Source: an uncultured Collinsella sp.
Lineage (GTDB): Bacteria; Actinomycetota; Coriobacteriia; Coriobacteriales; Coriobacteriaceae
Length of the DNA stretch: 27,140 nt
Reading direction: 5' to 3'
Assembly: GCA_959602875.1 (NCBI GenBank)
Contig: CAUGVQ010000017.1
Location: 1 to 27,140 of the forward strand
Position numbers and translations under genes: made by a program. Of this stretch, positions 7,818-15,518 are shown one piece after another (position 1 is the stretch's first letter; each line of letters opens with the position of its first letter). Below the pieces are notes generated by a model. It did no database searches and was not told the origin of the DNA. It saw only the letters and a list, made by a program, of their open reading frames with translations.

Positions 7818-8348
7818 GTGAGCTTAAAAGTCGATCGCGGGCGCACACGCGCCCGCAGCCAGGCAGTCCAGCTGCTCTTTCAGGCTGAAGCGAAAGACGT
7901 GCCCCTTGAGGAGGTCCTTGAGGGCGATTATCTTCTGTCCAAGGGTCCTCTTGAGGACTATGCGCGCACGCTCGCCGAGGGCTGCTATCGCTATCTGGAC
8001 ACCATTGACGAGGTCCTCGATCAAGCGCTTAAGAACTGGAGCATGCCGCGTCTCCCGCGGACCGACCGTAATCTCATGCGCATCGCCATCTACGAGATGC
8101 GCTATGCCGATGAGCGTATTGAAGATGCGGTCGTGATCAACGAGGCGGTCGAGATCGCCAAAGCCTATGGAACCGATGAGTCGGCTAAGTTTGTGAACGG
8201 CGTTCTGGGCCGCATCGCCCGGACGGACGAGAGCGTGCTCCCCAGCGCTAACGGTAGCGATGCGGATGATCCCGCCTTGACCGGCGCCGACGACGAGACT
8301 GCCGTTGCATCCGATATGGCTGCCGATACCGTTGAGGCGGAGGCGTAG
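7818..8348 (+). CDS. nusB: Transcription antitermination factor NusB, with acidic C-terminal tail
   Basis: This 176-residue protein is NusB, which with NusE (S10) binds boxA RNA and supports rRNA antitermination. Family features include RTRARSQAVQLLFQ at the N terminus, the PRLPRTDRNLMRIAIYEM stretch in the middle, and VVINEAVEIAKAYG..ESAKFVNGVLG near residues 108-134. The remaining ~40 residues form an Ala/Asp-rich acidic tail not found in short NusB proteins. The start is the GTG at 7818, served by AAGGAG inside the end of the previous gene. Gene order Asp23-nusB-xseB-tlyA is shared with other Gram-positive bacteria. Confidence 0.94.
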   Translation: MSLKVDRGRTRARSQAVQLLFQAEAKDVPLEEVLEGDYLLSKGPLEDYARTLAEGCYRYLDTIDEVLDQALKNWSMPRLPRTDRNLMRIAIYEMRYADERIEDAVVINEAVEIAKAYGTDESAKFVNGVLGRIARTDESVLPSANGSDADDPALTGADDETAVASDMAADTVEAEA

Positions 8349-8353
8349 GTCCC

Positions 8354-8632
8354 ATGGCAGAGTCAACCGTCCATACCTTTGAGGACATCACCACGCGCCT
8401 TGACGAGATCATCGCGACCGTGCGCTCCAAGGACACCTCCCTTGAGCGCAGCCTTGATTTGTTTGACGAGGCCATCAAGCTCGGATCCAAGGCCGTTGAG
8501 CTTGTCGACAGCTTCGATATGAGCCCCACTGAGGCTGCCATGCTCGAGGAGGCTCAGGATAGTCCCGTAGACGCGGACTCAGATACACCCGCAGAGGCTT
8601 CTGACGATTCCGCTGAGGGCGCGGGGGTTTGA
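8354..8632 (+). CDS. xseB: Exodeoxyribonuclease VII small subunit
   Basis: This 92-residue protein is the small subunit of exonuclease VII, which degrades single-stranded DNA together with XseA. The first ~60 residues fit the family: TFEDITTRLDEIIATV, SLERSLDLFDEAIKLG and a second amphipathic helix. The last ~30 residues are an acidic tail rich in Asp, Glu, Ala and Ser, similar in style to that of NusB just upstream. No xseA is visible next to it, although xseA often precedes xseB. Its TGA shares one base with the tlyA ATG, a sign of translational coupling. Confidence 0.85.
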   Translation: MAESTVHTFEDITTRLDEIIATVRSKDTSLERSLDLFDEAIKLGSKAVELVDSFDMSPTEAAMLEEAQDSPVDADSDTPAEASDDSAEGAGV

Positions 8633-9444
8633 TGCCGGGCATGAAGAAGGTCCGGCTTGATGATGAGATGATTTCGCAGGGCATCTGTGCCGATCGCGCA
8701 GATGCCCTGCGACTCTTGATGGCAGGTCTCGTCTCTTCCGGGGGCGAGCGACTCTCTTCGCCCGGCCAGAAGGTCCTGCCTGGGCTTGATCTTCATGTTA
8801 AGGGCCATAGTGCCTACGTTGGTCGCGGCGGTCTTAAGCTTGAGGGTGCTCTCCACTCCTTTGGGGTCGATCCCAAAGGCCTTACCTGCCTCGATGTCGG
8901 CTGCTCCACCGGCGGGTTTACCGACTGCCTTCTCAAGCAGGGCGCCGAGCGCGTCATCTCCGTTGATGTAGGCCACGCCCAATTCGACTGGTCGCTCAGA
9001 AACGATCCCCGTGTGACGCTTCTTGAGAGAACGAACATCGTCGACCTTCCTGATTTGGGTTATCTCGGCGTAGCTGATCTTGCCGTTTGCGATGTCTCCT
9101 TCACAAGAATCGCCCGCGTACTCCCTGCAGTGCTTGAGATCCTTTCGGAGAGCGGCTCTTTCGTGACGCTCGTAAAGCCGCAATTTGAGGCTGAGGCGCA
9201 TGAGGTGGGCGAAGGCGGGATCGTTCGCGATCCTATTGTAAGGCGACGCACGCTTGCCGATGTCGTTCGACTATTTGCGGCAAACGGCCTCGTCCCCCAA
9301 GACGTCTGCGTCTCGCCTATAAAAGGTGCCAAGGGAAACGTTGAGTATTTCCTTTGGGGCAAACGAGGTATCCTAGACGACAAGGGCTCCGGCTCATGCG
9401 CGGAGCAGGTCGATGCCGTTTTGGGGAAGGTGGAGCGTCTATGA
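8632..9444 (+). CDS. tlyA: TlyA-type rRNA 2'-O-methyltransferase
   Basis: This 270-residue protein is of the TlyA/HlyA family, which 2'-O-methylates 16S and sometimes 23S rRNA using S-adenosylmethionine; some homologues were earlier called hemolysins. An N-terminal S4 RNA-binding domain (about 1-65) includes VRLDDEMISQG-like sequence and YVGRGGLKLEGAL. The Rossmann methyltransferase domain follows, with CLDVGCSTGGFTD as motif I, DVGHAQFDW, CDVSF and VKPQFE, then GNVEYFLW near the C terminus. Lys, Asp, Lys and Glu of the expected catalytic set are all present. The ATG overlaps xseB by one base; an in-frame ATG at 8641 is an alternative. The end overlaps nadK by ATGA. Confidence 0.93.
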   Translation: MPGMKKVRLDDEMISQGICADRADALRLLMAGLVSSGGERLSSPGQKVLPGLDLHVKGHSAYVGRGGLKLEGALHSFGVDPKGLTCLDVGCSTGGFTDCLLKQGAERVISVDVGHAQFDWSLRNDPRVTLLERTNIVDLPDLGYLGVADLAVCDVSFTRIARVLPAVLEILSESGSFVTLVKPQFEAEAHEVGEGGIVRDPIVRRRTLADVVRLFAANGLVPQDVCVSPIKGAKGNVEYFLWGKRGILDDKGSGSCAEQVDAVLGKVERL

Positions 9445-10301
9445 AGATCCTGCTCGTTCCCAACTACGATAAAGCTGAGGCTGTAGAGAGTGGCCTCATG
9501 CTCGAGCTGTGGCTTTCCCGTCAGGGGCTGGACGTTGTCTGGGCGCCTGATACGCGTTCCGGCATTGCCGCTGAGCCGGATATAGAGGGTTGCGGGCTTG
9601 TCATCTCCCTCGGTGGCGACGGCACGCTTCTTCGTGCTGCACGCATCGTCACCTATCGTGAGATTCCCATCCTTGGTCTTTCGTACGGTCACGTCGGCTT
9701 CCTTACTGCAGCGAGCCCCGATGACACCGATATTCTCAAAGTGGTGGGAGATGCTCTTGCCGGCGAGCTCCATGTGAGCAGACGAGCTACGCTCTCCTGT
9801 CGTATATTCTCTTCGCAAGATTCAGATGCCGAGCCCGTTCTTGAATCCTTTGCCCTAAACGACCTCGCCCTTACGCGCGGGCCGCTCTCGGATATGGTCT
9901 CGTTCGACATCACCGTTTCCGGTCACCACATCGACCGCTTGCGCGGAGATGGCGTGGTTATCTCGACTGCAACCGGTTCCACCGGGTACGCGCTCTCGGC
10001 CGGAGGCCCTATCGTAAGCCCCGACTACGCCGGCATGGTTTGCGTTCCCATCGCCCCGCACACCATCCAGGCGCGCGCGTTTCTCACCTCACCGTCCGAT
10101 GTCATCGAGATCGCTATGTCGCACGACAGGCCCTCCATTCCCGCCGTTGCCGTCGACGGCCAGTTTTACAAAGGGGAAGAGGCGGTTGAACGGGTGGAGG
10201 TTAGCCGAGGCCCCGGCGATGTCCTTTTGCTTGACTACGGTCCCGAGAGCTTCTACAACTCGGTAAGCCGCGTGTTCTACGGGGTGCGCCATGATCGATG
10301 A
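9441..10301 (+). CDS. nadK: NAD kinase
   Basis: This 286-residue protein phosphorylates NAD to NADP. The GGDGT motif is at 58-62, followed by the hydrophobic strand IPILGLSYGHVGFLT, the central NE-type motif read here as ALND (138-141, Asp in place of the usual Glu), and GDGVVISTATGSTGYALSAGGP at about 169-190, which is the family signature. The C-terminal part ends normally. Start and stop both overlap neighbours (ATGA with tlyA, 11 bases with recN), so the genes are probably translationally coupled. Between tlyA and recN, argR is often found after nadK in Firmicutes; it is absent here. Confidence 0.95.
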   Translation: MKILLVPNYDKAEAVESGLMLELWLSRQGLDVVWAPDTRSGIAAEPDIEGCGLVISLGGDGTLLRAARIVTYREIPILGLSYGHVGFLTAASPDDTDILKVVGDALAGELHVSRRATLSCRIFSSQDSDAEPVLESFALNDLALTRGPLSDMVSFDITVSGHHIDRLRGDGVVISTATGSTGYALSAGGPIVSPDYAGMVCVPIAPHTIQARAFLTSPSDVIEIAMSHDRPSIPAVAVDGQFYKGEEAVERVEVSRGPGDVLLLDYGPESFYNSVSRVFYGVRHDR

Positions 10302-11922
10302 GATTCGCGTTTCCAACTTAGCCCTCATCCGCGAGGCCGAGCTATCGCTATCGAGCGGTCTCACGGTGCTCACCGGCGAGACCGGTGCCGGAAAAACGGC
10401 ACTTCTCTCAGCGCTCAAGCTGCTGATGGGCGAGCGCGCCGATGCATCTCAGGTTCGTGAAGGCGAGCAGTTCGCTGAGGTCGAGGGGCGCATGTTTTCT
10501 GATGCCAAGGACACCGAGGGTTTTACCGTCTCGCGTCGTCTTTCCGCCGACGGTCGTTCCCGCGTGAGAATCGACGGATCGCTTGGAAGCGTGCGTGAGC
10601 TGTCTGAACGCGTGGCGCCTTTGATGGACCTCTGCGGGCAGCATGAGCACCAGCGCCTTCTCGACGCCTCAACACATGTGGGCATGGTCGACGCTTGGGC
10701 GCATGGTAGCATCGCCACTCCGCTCGAGGCCTATCGAGCTGACCTTTTGGCAGCTCGCGAGGCCGCCCGTGAACTCGAGCGCGTGGAAGCGGCAGCACGA
10801 ACCGAGGGGTTTCGGTTGGAGGACGCACGTTTTGCTCTCGATCGTATTGACGAGGTCGACCCTCATGAGGGCGAGCTTGAGGAGCTTGAGGAGACGCTAC
10901 CGCGCGCAGAGCATGCCGAGGGGCTTGCAGCGTGCGCTCATGAAGCGGCCGAGGCGCTCTCGGGCGAAGGGGGAGCGCTCGACCCGCTGAACAGCGCCAT
11001 CGCCGAGCTTTCCCGTATGGGCGGGGTCGACGGTAAGCTCTCTGAGTTCGCCGATACGCTTGCAGGAGCCGCCATCACGCTTGAGGACGTTGCGCAGGAC
11101 CTACGTCGCTATCGTGATGGGGTCGACTTCGACCCCGCGGAACTCACGCGCCTTCAGGAGCGCTATGCGGCGCTCAAAGGGCTGCTTCGCCAGTTCGGTC
11201 CTCATATGGAGGACGTATTCCAACGTCGGGATGAGGCTCAGGAGCTTCTCTCGCTTGTATCCGATAGCGATGCGCGCATTGCGCGCGCCCGTCGCGCCTT
11301 GGAAGAAGCCGAGTCTAAACTTGCCCAATCCGCAAAAGAGCTTAGCCGGGCGCGCAACGCCGCGGGTCCTCGCTTCTGCCGTGAGGTCACGCGTCAGATG
11401 GCTCGCCTGGAGATGGGGCGTGCCGAGCTCGTCTGGGAGGCCCGCAGGCTTCCGCGTGAGCGTTGGACCGAGGCCGGTCCCGATTCCTACGAACTTCTCT
11501 ATCGCAGTGGCCCGGGTCTTACGCCCAGGCCTCTTCGCCGCATTGCATCGGGTGGCGAGCTCTCGCGCGTGATGCTTGCCTCTATGGTGGTGCTTGGCGA
11601 GGCGGACGGTGTAGATACGCTTGTGTTCGACGAGGTCGATGCCGGTGTGGGCGGTGCCGTCGCGCGCTCCCTCGCTGCGGTGCTCGCCGACCTTGCGCGC
11701 ACCCATCAGGTTATCGTCGTCACGCATGTGGCTCAGGTAGCTGTCGTTGCGACTGAGCATTACGTCGTATCTAAGTCCGATGGCGATATCCCCGAGACAC
11801 GCTTAAACAAGGTTTCCGGGGAAGAGCGCGTCTGTGAGGTGGCTCGCATGCTCTCGGGCGATACCGGTGAAGCCTCAATCGCGCACGCGCGCGAGATGCT
11901 TCTGGAGGCCGGTACGCTCTAG
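10291..11922 (+). CDS. recN: DNA repair protein RecN
   Basis: This 543-residue protein is an SMC-like ATPase that acts early in double-strand break repair. The N-terminal half has LTGETGAGKTALL (Walker A at 29-36, Thr in place of the more usual Ser) and the RecN-specific DLCGQHEHQ. A long, charged coiled-coil middle region follows. The C-terminal half has IASGGELSRVMLA (ABC signature) and TLVFDEVDAGVGG (Walker B), then the VVTHVAQVA histidine switch. The length is near the usual ~550-570. It overlaps nadK by 11 bases and ends the coupled gene set; a 160-base gap with a promoter follows. Confidence 0.96.
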   Translation: MIDEIRVSNLALIREAELSLSSGLTVLTGETGAGKTALLSALKLLMGERADASQVREGEQFAEVEGRMFSDAKDTEGFTVSRRLSADGRSRVRIDGSLGSVRELSERVAPLMDLCGQHEHQRLLDASTHVGMVDAWAHGSIATPLEAYRADLLAAREAARELERVEAAARTEGFRLEDARFALDRIDEVDPHEGELEELEETLPRAEHAEGLAACAHEAAEALSGEGGALDPLNSAIAELSRMGGVDGKLSEFADTLAGAAITLEDVAQDLRRYRDGVDFDPAELTRLQERYAALKGLLRQFGPHMEDVFQRRDEAQELLSLVSDSDARIARARRALEEAESKLAQSAKELSRARNAAGPRFCREVTRQMARLEMGRAELVWEARRLPRERWTEAGPDSYELLYRSGPGLTPRPLRRIASGGELSRVMLASMVVLGEADGVDTLVFDEVDAGVGGAVARSLAAVLADLARTHQVIVVTHVAQVAVVATEHYVVSKSDGDIPETRLNKVSGEERVCEVARMLSGDTGEASIAHAREMLLEAGTL

Positions 11923-11974
11923 TACGAGTCCTGTCGCCGTTTACGTGTGCGTTTCATGCATATGCGCAGCTTGT

Positions 11975-11983
11975 GATAGTATA
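11975..11983 (+). promoter_or_regulatory. Probable extended -10 promoter for rpsO
   Basis: TGATAGTAT forms a TGn extended -10 element (TG at 11975-11976, TAGTAT at 11978-11983). It lies about 100 bases before rpsO, in the only gap between recN and rpsO. No strong -35 box is seen, which fits an extended -10 promoter. Confidence 0.45.
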
Positions 11984-11999
11984 TCGAGCTGTTGGATTA

Positions 12000-12079
12000 C
12001 CCGTTCCTAGCGGTTCGCTCCACCGGCGGCCCCTCGGATCGGGCGGATTGCAGGGGAGACCCTGCCAAGAGAAAGGTGA
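12000..12079 (+). promoter_or_regulatory. Structured rpsO leader, possible S15 autoregulatory element
   Basis: The leader before rpsO is GC-rich and foldable. GCAGGG (12050-12055) and CCCTGC (12060-12065) form a perfect 6-bp stem closed by a GAGA loop, just upstream of the AGAAAGGTG ribosome binding site. Upstream there are further GC blocks (GGCGGCCCC, GGGCGG) that may form a second stem. In several bacterial groups, S15 binds its own leader to repress translation; that this leader does so is inferred. Confidence 0.4.
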
Positions 12080-12082
12080 AAC

Positions 12083-12361
12083 ATGACTGTTTCCAAGGAG
12101 CGCAAGGCTGAGCTCACTGCCGAGTTCGGCAAGAACGCGCAGGACACCGGCAACCCCAAGGTTCAGGTCGCTATCGCTACCGAGCGCATCCGTGAGCTCA
12201 CCGAGCACATGAAGACCCATCCGAAGGACTTCCACACCCGCCGCGGTCTGCTCATGATCGTCGGTCGCCGCCGTCGTCTTCTTTCCTACATCAAGAAGAA
12301 CGACATTGTCGAGTACCGTGAACTCATCGCGAAGCTCGGCATCCGCGACAACATCCAGTAA
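12083..12361 (+). CDS. rpsO: 30S ribosomal protein S15
   Basis: This 92-residue protein is S15, which binds the central domain of 16S rRNA early in 30S assembly. The sequence shows the expected QVA..TERIRELTEHMKTHPKDFHTRRGLLMIVGRRRRLL..YIKKND pattern, including the basic HTRRGL and GRRRRLL blocks. It is three residues longer at the C terminus than the E. coli protein (89 residues). AGAAAGG precedes the ATG. rpsO-pnp adjacency is common in bacteria and supports both calls. Confidence 0.97.
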   Translation: MTVSKERKAELTAEFGKNAQDTGNPKVQVAIATERIRELTEHMKTHPKDFHTRRGLLMIVGRRRRLLSYIKKNDIVEYRELIAKLGIRDNIQ

Positions 12362-12373
12362 GTTGTGCATGCG

Positions 12374-12397
12374 GGAGCCCCTTCGGGGGCTCCTTTT
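12374..12397 (+). terminator. Rho-independent terminator after rpsO
   Basis: GGAGCCCC (12374-12381) and GGGGCTCC (12386-12393) form a perfect 8-bp stem with a TTCG loop, followed by TTTT. It lies 12 bases after the rpsO stop. The short T run suggests partial termination, with some read-through into pnp. Confidence 0.75.
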
Positions 12398-12399
12398 CA

Positions 12400-12475
12400 T
12401 GTAGGGACCGAAAGGTCGGTCCTACACCGCCGGATAAATCCCGGCACGAGAGGTCCCGGCAGAAGGGCTGCCGGG
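12400..12475 (+). promoter_or_regulatory. Two hairpins in the pnp leader
   Basis: A first hairpin pairs TGTAGG.ACCGA (12400-12411, one bulged G) with TCGGTCCTACA (12416-12426). A second pairs CCCGGCAG (12455-12462) with CTGCCGGG (12468-12475), ending ~16 bases before the pnp start. In E. coli a leader hairpin cut by RNase III lets PNPase repress its own mRNA. Similar control is plausible here but not shown. Confidence 0.4.
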
Positions 12476-12491
12476 GGATGAAAGAGGAAAA

Positions 12492-14753
12492 ATGGCACTT
12501 GTATCCAAAACCTTCGAACTGTACGGCAAGACCTACACCCTCGAGAGCGGCGAGCTTGCCAAGCAGGCAACCGGCGCCGTCCTCGTCAAGCAGGGCGACA
12601 CGACCGCGCTGGTGACCGTCGTGGTCTCCAAGGAGCGCAAGAATTACGACTTCTTCCCGCTCACGGTTGACTTCAACGAGAAGCTCTACGCTGCGGGCCG
12701 CATCCCGGGTGGCTACCTCAAGCGTGAGGGACGTCCCACCGAGAAGGCGACGCTTACCGCGCGTATGATCGACCGCCCCATTCGTCCGAGCTTCCCCGAC
12801 GGTTTCCGCAACGAGGTCCAGATCGTCGCGACGTCTCTTGTCGCCGATCAGAAGAACCCCATCGATGTGATCTGCACCATGGCCGCATCGCTCGGCCTCA
12901 CGCTCGGCGGCGTCCCGTTCGAGGGCCCGCTCGCTTGCGTGCGCATCGGCCGCAACACCGAGACCGGTGAGTTCATCGTTAACCCCACCTACGAGGAGCG
13001 TGAGGCGTCTGACCTCGATCTCGAGCTTGCCGGTACCGCTGACTTCATCTCCATGGTGGAGGCCGGCGCCGACGAGGTCACCGAGGACGACATGCTTGCC
13101 GCCATGCAGTTTGGCCAGGAGGCCATCGGTGCCTTCTGCCAGGCCCAGCGCGAGTTCGTCGAGGAGTGGGAGCGCGTCAACGGTGCCATTCAGCAGAAGG
13201 AGTACGTCCTCGACCAGCCGGTTCCCGAGGTGGAGGAGCGCATCTTCGCCCATTACGACGAGATGGCCGCCGCCCTCGCGGACGCCGACAAGCTCTCGCG
13301 CATCGCCAAGGTTGAGGATCTGAAGGAGCGCATCCGCGCCGAGTTCTCCGAGGAGGAGCAGCTCGCTTGGGAGCGCGAGATTCCCGTCAATCTCAAGAAG
13401 CTCGAGAAGAAGGCCATGCGCATCATGGTCGTCGAGACCGGTGAGCGCGTTGATGGCCGTCGTGCGGACCAGATTCGCCCGATCATGGTGAAGGGCAGCT
13501 ATCTGCCGCTCGTTCACGGTTCCGGCCTCTTCCAGCGCGGCCAGACCCAGGTTCTCTCCGTGCTCTCCCTCGGTATGCTCAACGAGGGCCAGCGTCTCGA
13601 TACCATCGAGCCCGTCGAGGGCAAGCGCTACATGCACCAGTACAACTTCCCGCCGTTCTGCACCGGCGAGACCGGTCGTATCGGCAGCCCCAAGCGCCGC
13701 GAGATCGGCCACGGCAACCTTGCCGAGCGCGCCCTTCTGCCCGTCCTTCCCGACGAGAAGGAGTTCCCCTACGCCATCCGCGTCGTCTCCGAGGTCATGG
13801 AGTCCAACGGCTCCTCGTCCATGGCGTCGACCTGCGCGAGCTGCCTCGCCCTTATGGACGGCGGCGTGCCCATCGCCCGCCCGGTCTCCGGTATCGCCAT
13901 GGGTCTTATCCAGGAGGAGGGCAAGACCGTCGTCCTCTCTGACATCCAGGGCATTGAGGACTTCCTCGGCGATATGGACTTCAAGGTGACCGGTACCGAG
14001 CGCGGCATCACCGCCCTTCAGATGGACAACAAGGCCACCGGCCTTACCTTCGAGATCCTTAAGGCCGCGCTTCAGCAGGCCAAGGAGGGTCGTGCGTTCA
14101 TCCTCGATAAGATGCTCGAGGTCGTTCCCGGTCCGCGCGAGGAGACCCGTCCGACCGCGCCGCGCATCACCTCCATCACCGTTCCGACCGACAAGATCCG
14201 TGAGGTTATCGGTAAGGGCGGCGAGACCATCCGCGGCATCCAGGACGAGACCGGCGCTTCTGTCGATATCCAAGAGGACGGCACCGTCTACGTCGGCGGT
14301 GTGGGCACTTCGGTTGATGAGGCTATCGAGCGCATCAAGCTCATCGTGCACGAGCCCGAGGTGGGCGAGGAGTTCTGCGGCCGCGTTGTTTCGATTCAGC
14401 CGTTTGGCGCCTTCGTCTCGCTTACGCCCTCCAAGGACGGCCTGCTGCACATCAGCCGTGTCGCTCAGGGTCGCGTTGAGAAGGTTGAGGACGTCCTCAA
14501 CATCGGCGATGAGGTAAAGGTCAAGGTTATCGAGGTTGATGAGCGCGGCAAGATCTCGCTCGACCGCCTCGATAAGCCCGAGGCTCCGGCCGGTTCCGGC
14601 AACGGTGCCTCCCACGACGATGGCCGCGGCTTCGGCGGCCGTCCGCGTCGTGATTCCAAGGATCGCGAGCGCCGTGGCCACGGCGATCGTCCTCGCCGCC
14701 CCGGTGACAACGGCGGCAACGGCCGCGTTCCGCGCCGCCATCACGAGGCATAA
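12492..14753 (+). CDS. pnp: Polyribonucleotide nucleotidyltransferase (PNPase)
   Basis: This 753-residue protein is PNPase, which degrades RNA 3'-to-5' using phosphate and also adds tails. Two RNase PH domains are joined by an all-helical linker. The second carries FPPFCTGETGRIGSPKRREIGHG, SNGSSSMAS (phosphate-binding Ser residues) and the acidic GDMDFKVTGT motif. A KH domain (IREVIGKGGETIR) and an S1 domain (CGRVVSIQPFGAFVSL..DGLLHIS) follow. The last ~50 residues are Gly/Arg/Asp-rich and probably disordered, adding a basic RNA-binding tail. AGAGGAAA precedes the ATG. The gene ends before a strong terminator. Confidence 0.97.
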   Translation: MALVSKTFELYGKTYTLESGELAKQATGAVLVKQGDTTALVTVVVSKERKNYDFFPLTVDFNEKLYAAGRIPGGYLKREGRPTEKATLTARMIDRPIRPSFPDGFRNEVQIVATSLVADQKNPIDVICTMAASLGLTLGGVPFEGPLACVRIGRNTETGEFIVNPTYEEREASDLDLELAGTADFISMVEAGADEVTEDDMLAAMQFGQEAIGAFCQAQREFVEEWERVNGAIQQKEYVLDQPVPEVEERIFAHYDEMAAALADADKLSRIAKVEDLKERIRAEFSEEEQLAWEREIPVNLKKLEKKAMRIMVVETGERVDGRRADQIRPIMVKGSYLPLVHGSGLFQRGQTQVLSVLSLGMLNEGQRLDTIEPVEGKRYMHQYNFPPFCTGETGRIGSPKRREIGHGNLAERALLPVLPDEKEFPYAIRVVSEVMESNGSSSMASTCASCLALMDGGVPIARPVSGIAMGLIQEEGKTVVLSDIQGIEDFLGDMDFKVTGTERGITALQMDNKATGLTFEILKAALQQAKEGRAFILDKMLEVVPGPREETRPTAPRITSITVPTDKIREVIGKGGETIRGIQDETGASVDIQEDGTVYVGGVGTSVDEAIERIKLIVHEPEVGEEFCGRVVSIQPFGAFVSLTPSKDGLLHISRVAQGRVEKVEDVLNIGDEVKVKVIEVDERGKISLDRLDKPEAPAGSGNGASHDDGRGFGGRPRRDSKDRERRGHGDRPRRPGDNGGNGRVPRRHHEA

Positions 14754-14784
14754 CAGCACCTCATTCCTGTTATAGGTAGCTAAT

Positions 14785-14826
14785 ACGGAGGGTCGGCTCG
14801 ATGAGGGCCAACCCTCCGTTCTTCTA
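14785..14826 (+). terminator. Rho-independent terminator after pnp
   Basis: ACGGAGGGT (14785-14793) pairs perfectly with ACCCTCCGT (14811-14819). Inside, after one mismatch, GGC (14795-14797) pairs with GCC (14807-14809). A T-rich tail, TTCTTCTAT, follows. It lies 31 bases after the pnp stop and just before the repeat array. Confidence 0.75.
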
Positions 14827-14864
14827 TCGCGCTGCGAGTTTGTCGCGTTCAGGCACCACGAACC

Positions 14865-15071
14865 TGTGCATTTCGCACACCCTGTGTGCATTCAGCACAA
14901 GCCGTGTGCATTCTGCACGCCATGTGTGCAATCTGCACGCGCCGTGTGCAAAATGCATGGAAAACAAGGGGGTAAGCGTGCAGAATGCACATGAGCCGTG
15001 CCAAATGCACATAGAGAGTGCAGAATGCACACGAACCATTCTAGATGCACAGAGGGCGTGCTATATGCACA
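14865..15071. repeat. Ten-unit, 20-bp-period array of near-palindromes, in two inverted blocks
   Basis: Ten 13-bp units of the form GTGCA-N3-TGCAC start at 14866, 14886, 14906, 14926, 14946 and then 14978, 14998, 15018, 15038, 15058. Spacing is exactly 20 bp inside each block of five, with variable 7-bp spacers. The centre (14959-14977) is unlike the units. In the left block each unit begins TGTGCA without exception while its right half varies; in the right block each ends TGCACA without exception while its left half varies. The blocks are therefore inverted about position 14968. With the pnp terminator this fills the 327-base gap between convergent pnp and aroQ. The unit and spacer sizes are too small for CRISPR, and no coding frame explains a 20-bp period. 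I do not recognise the element. Confidence 0.9.
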
Positions 15072-15080
15072 TGCGAAGCG

Positions 15081-15518
15081 CTATGCGGTGAGGCGTTCGG
15101 CCAATAGGCTAAGCGCGTGGCGATATCCTTCAAGACCCTCGCCCGACACGCGTGCAAAACAGGCCATACCGGCATACGAGACCTGGCGGAAATCCTCACG
15201 CGCGTCCACATCGGAGATATGAACTTCAACCGCGGGAATGCTCACCGCTTTGAGAGCGTCAAGGATGCCCACGCTTGTGTGCGTATAGGCGGCAGGATTG
15301 ATGGCGATACCGTCGAAGGTTCCGTACGCTTCCTGAATCTTATCGATGATGACACCCTCATGATTCGATTGAAATACCTCGACCTGCTCAAAACCGAGCT
15401 CTGTTCCAGCTGACTCACATAGCGCAACCAGGTCGTCATAGGAATCGTTTCCGTAGATTCCCGGCTCCCGTATGCCGAGCATGTTGAGGTTGGGTCCGTT
15501 GATAACTAGTGCGCGCAT
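15081..15518 (-). CDS. aroQ: 3-dehydroquinate dehydratase, type II
   Basis: This 145-residue protein is a type II dehydroquinase, which converts 3-dehydroquinate to 3-dehydroshikimate. The family motifs are clear: INGPNLNMLGIREPGIYG at the N terminus with the catalytic Tyr, FQSNHEG, INPAAYTHTSVGILDAL and VEVHISDVDAREDFR with the catalytic His, then FRQVSYAG. Its length is typical for the dodecameric enzyme. It is the last gene of the aro operon; its start overlaps the end of the aroE/aroK fusion by 13 bases and has a GGAGGAG site. The stop lies about 10 bases from the last unit of the repeat array. Confidence 0.96.
   Translation of the reverse strand: MRALVINGPNLNMLGIREPGIYGNDSYDDLVALCESAGTELGFEQVEVFQSNHEGVIIDKIQEAYGTFDGIAINPAAYTHTSVGILDALKAVSIPAVEVHISDVDAREDFRQVSYAGMACFARVSGEGLEGYRHALSLLAERLTA

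Noticed and set aside
12324..14891. 855-residue open frame on the - strand across pnp
   Set aside because: It is a shadow of the pnp frame in GC-rich DNA; its Leu/Gly/Asp-rich composition matches no protein and pnp is certain.
14865..15071. CRISPR-like array
   Set aside because: Repeat units are only 13-14 bp and spacers 7 bp, spacers share bias with the units, the two halves are inverted, and no cas gene is near.
14801..15091. Cys/His-rich open frames on both strands across the repeat array
   Set aside because: Their Cys, His and Met content follows directly from the TGTGCA repeats. They lack a ribosome binding site, and the 20-bp period does not keep a codon frame.
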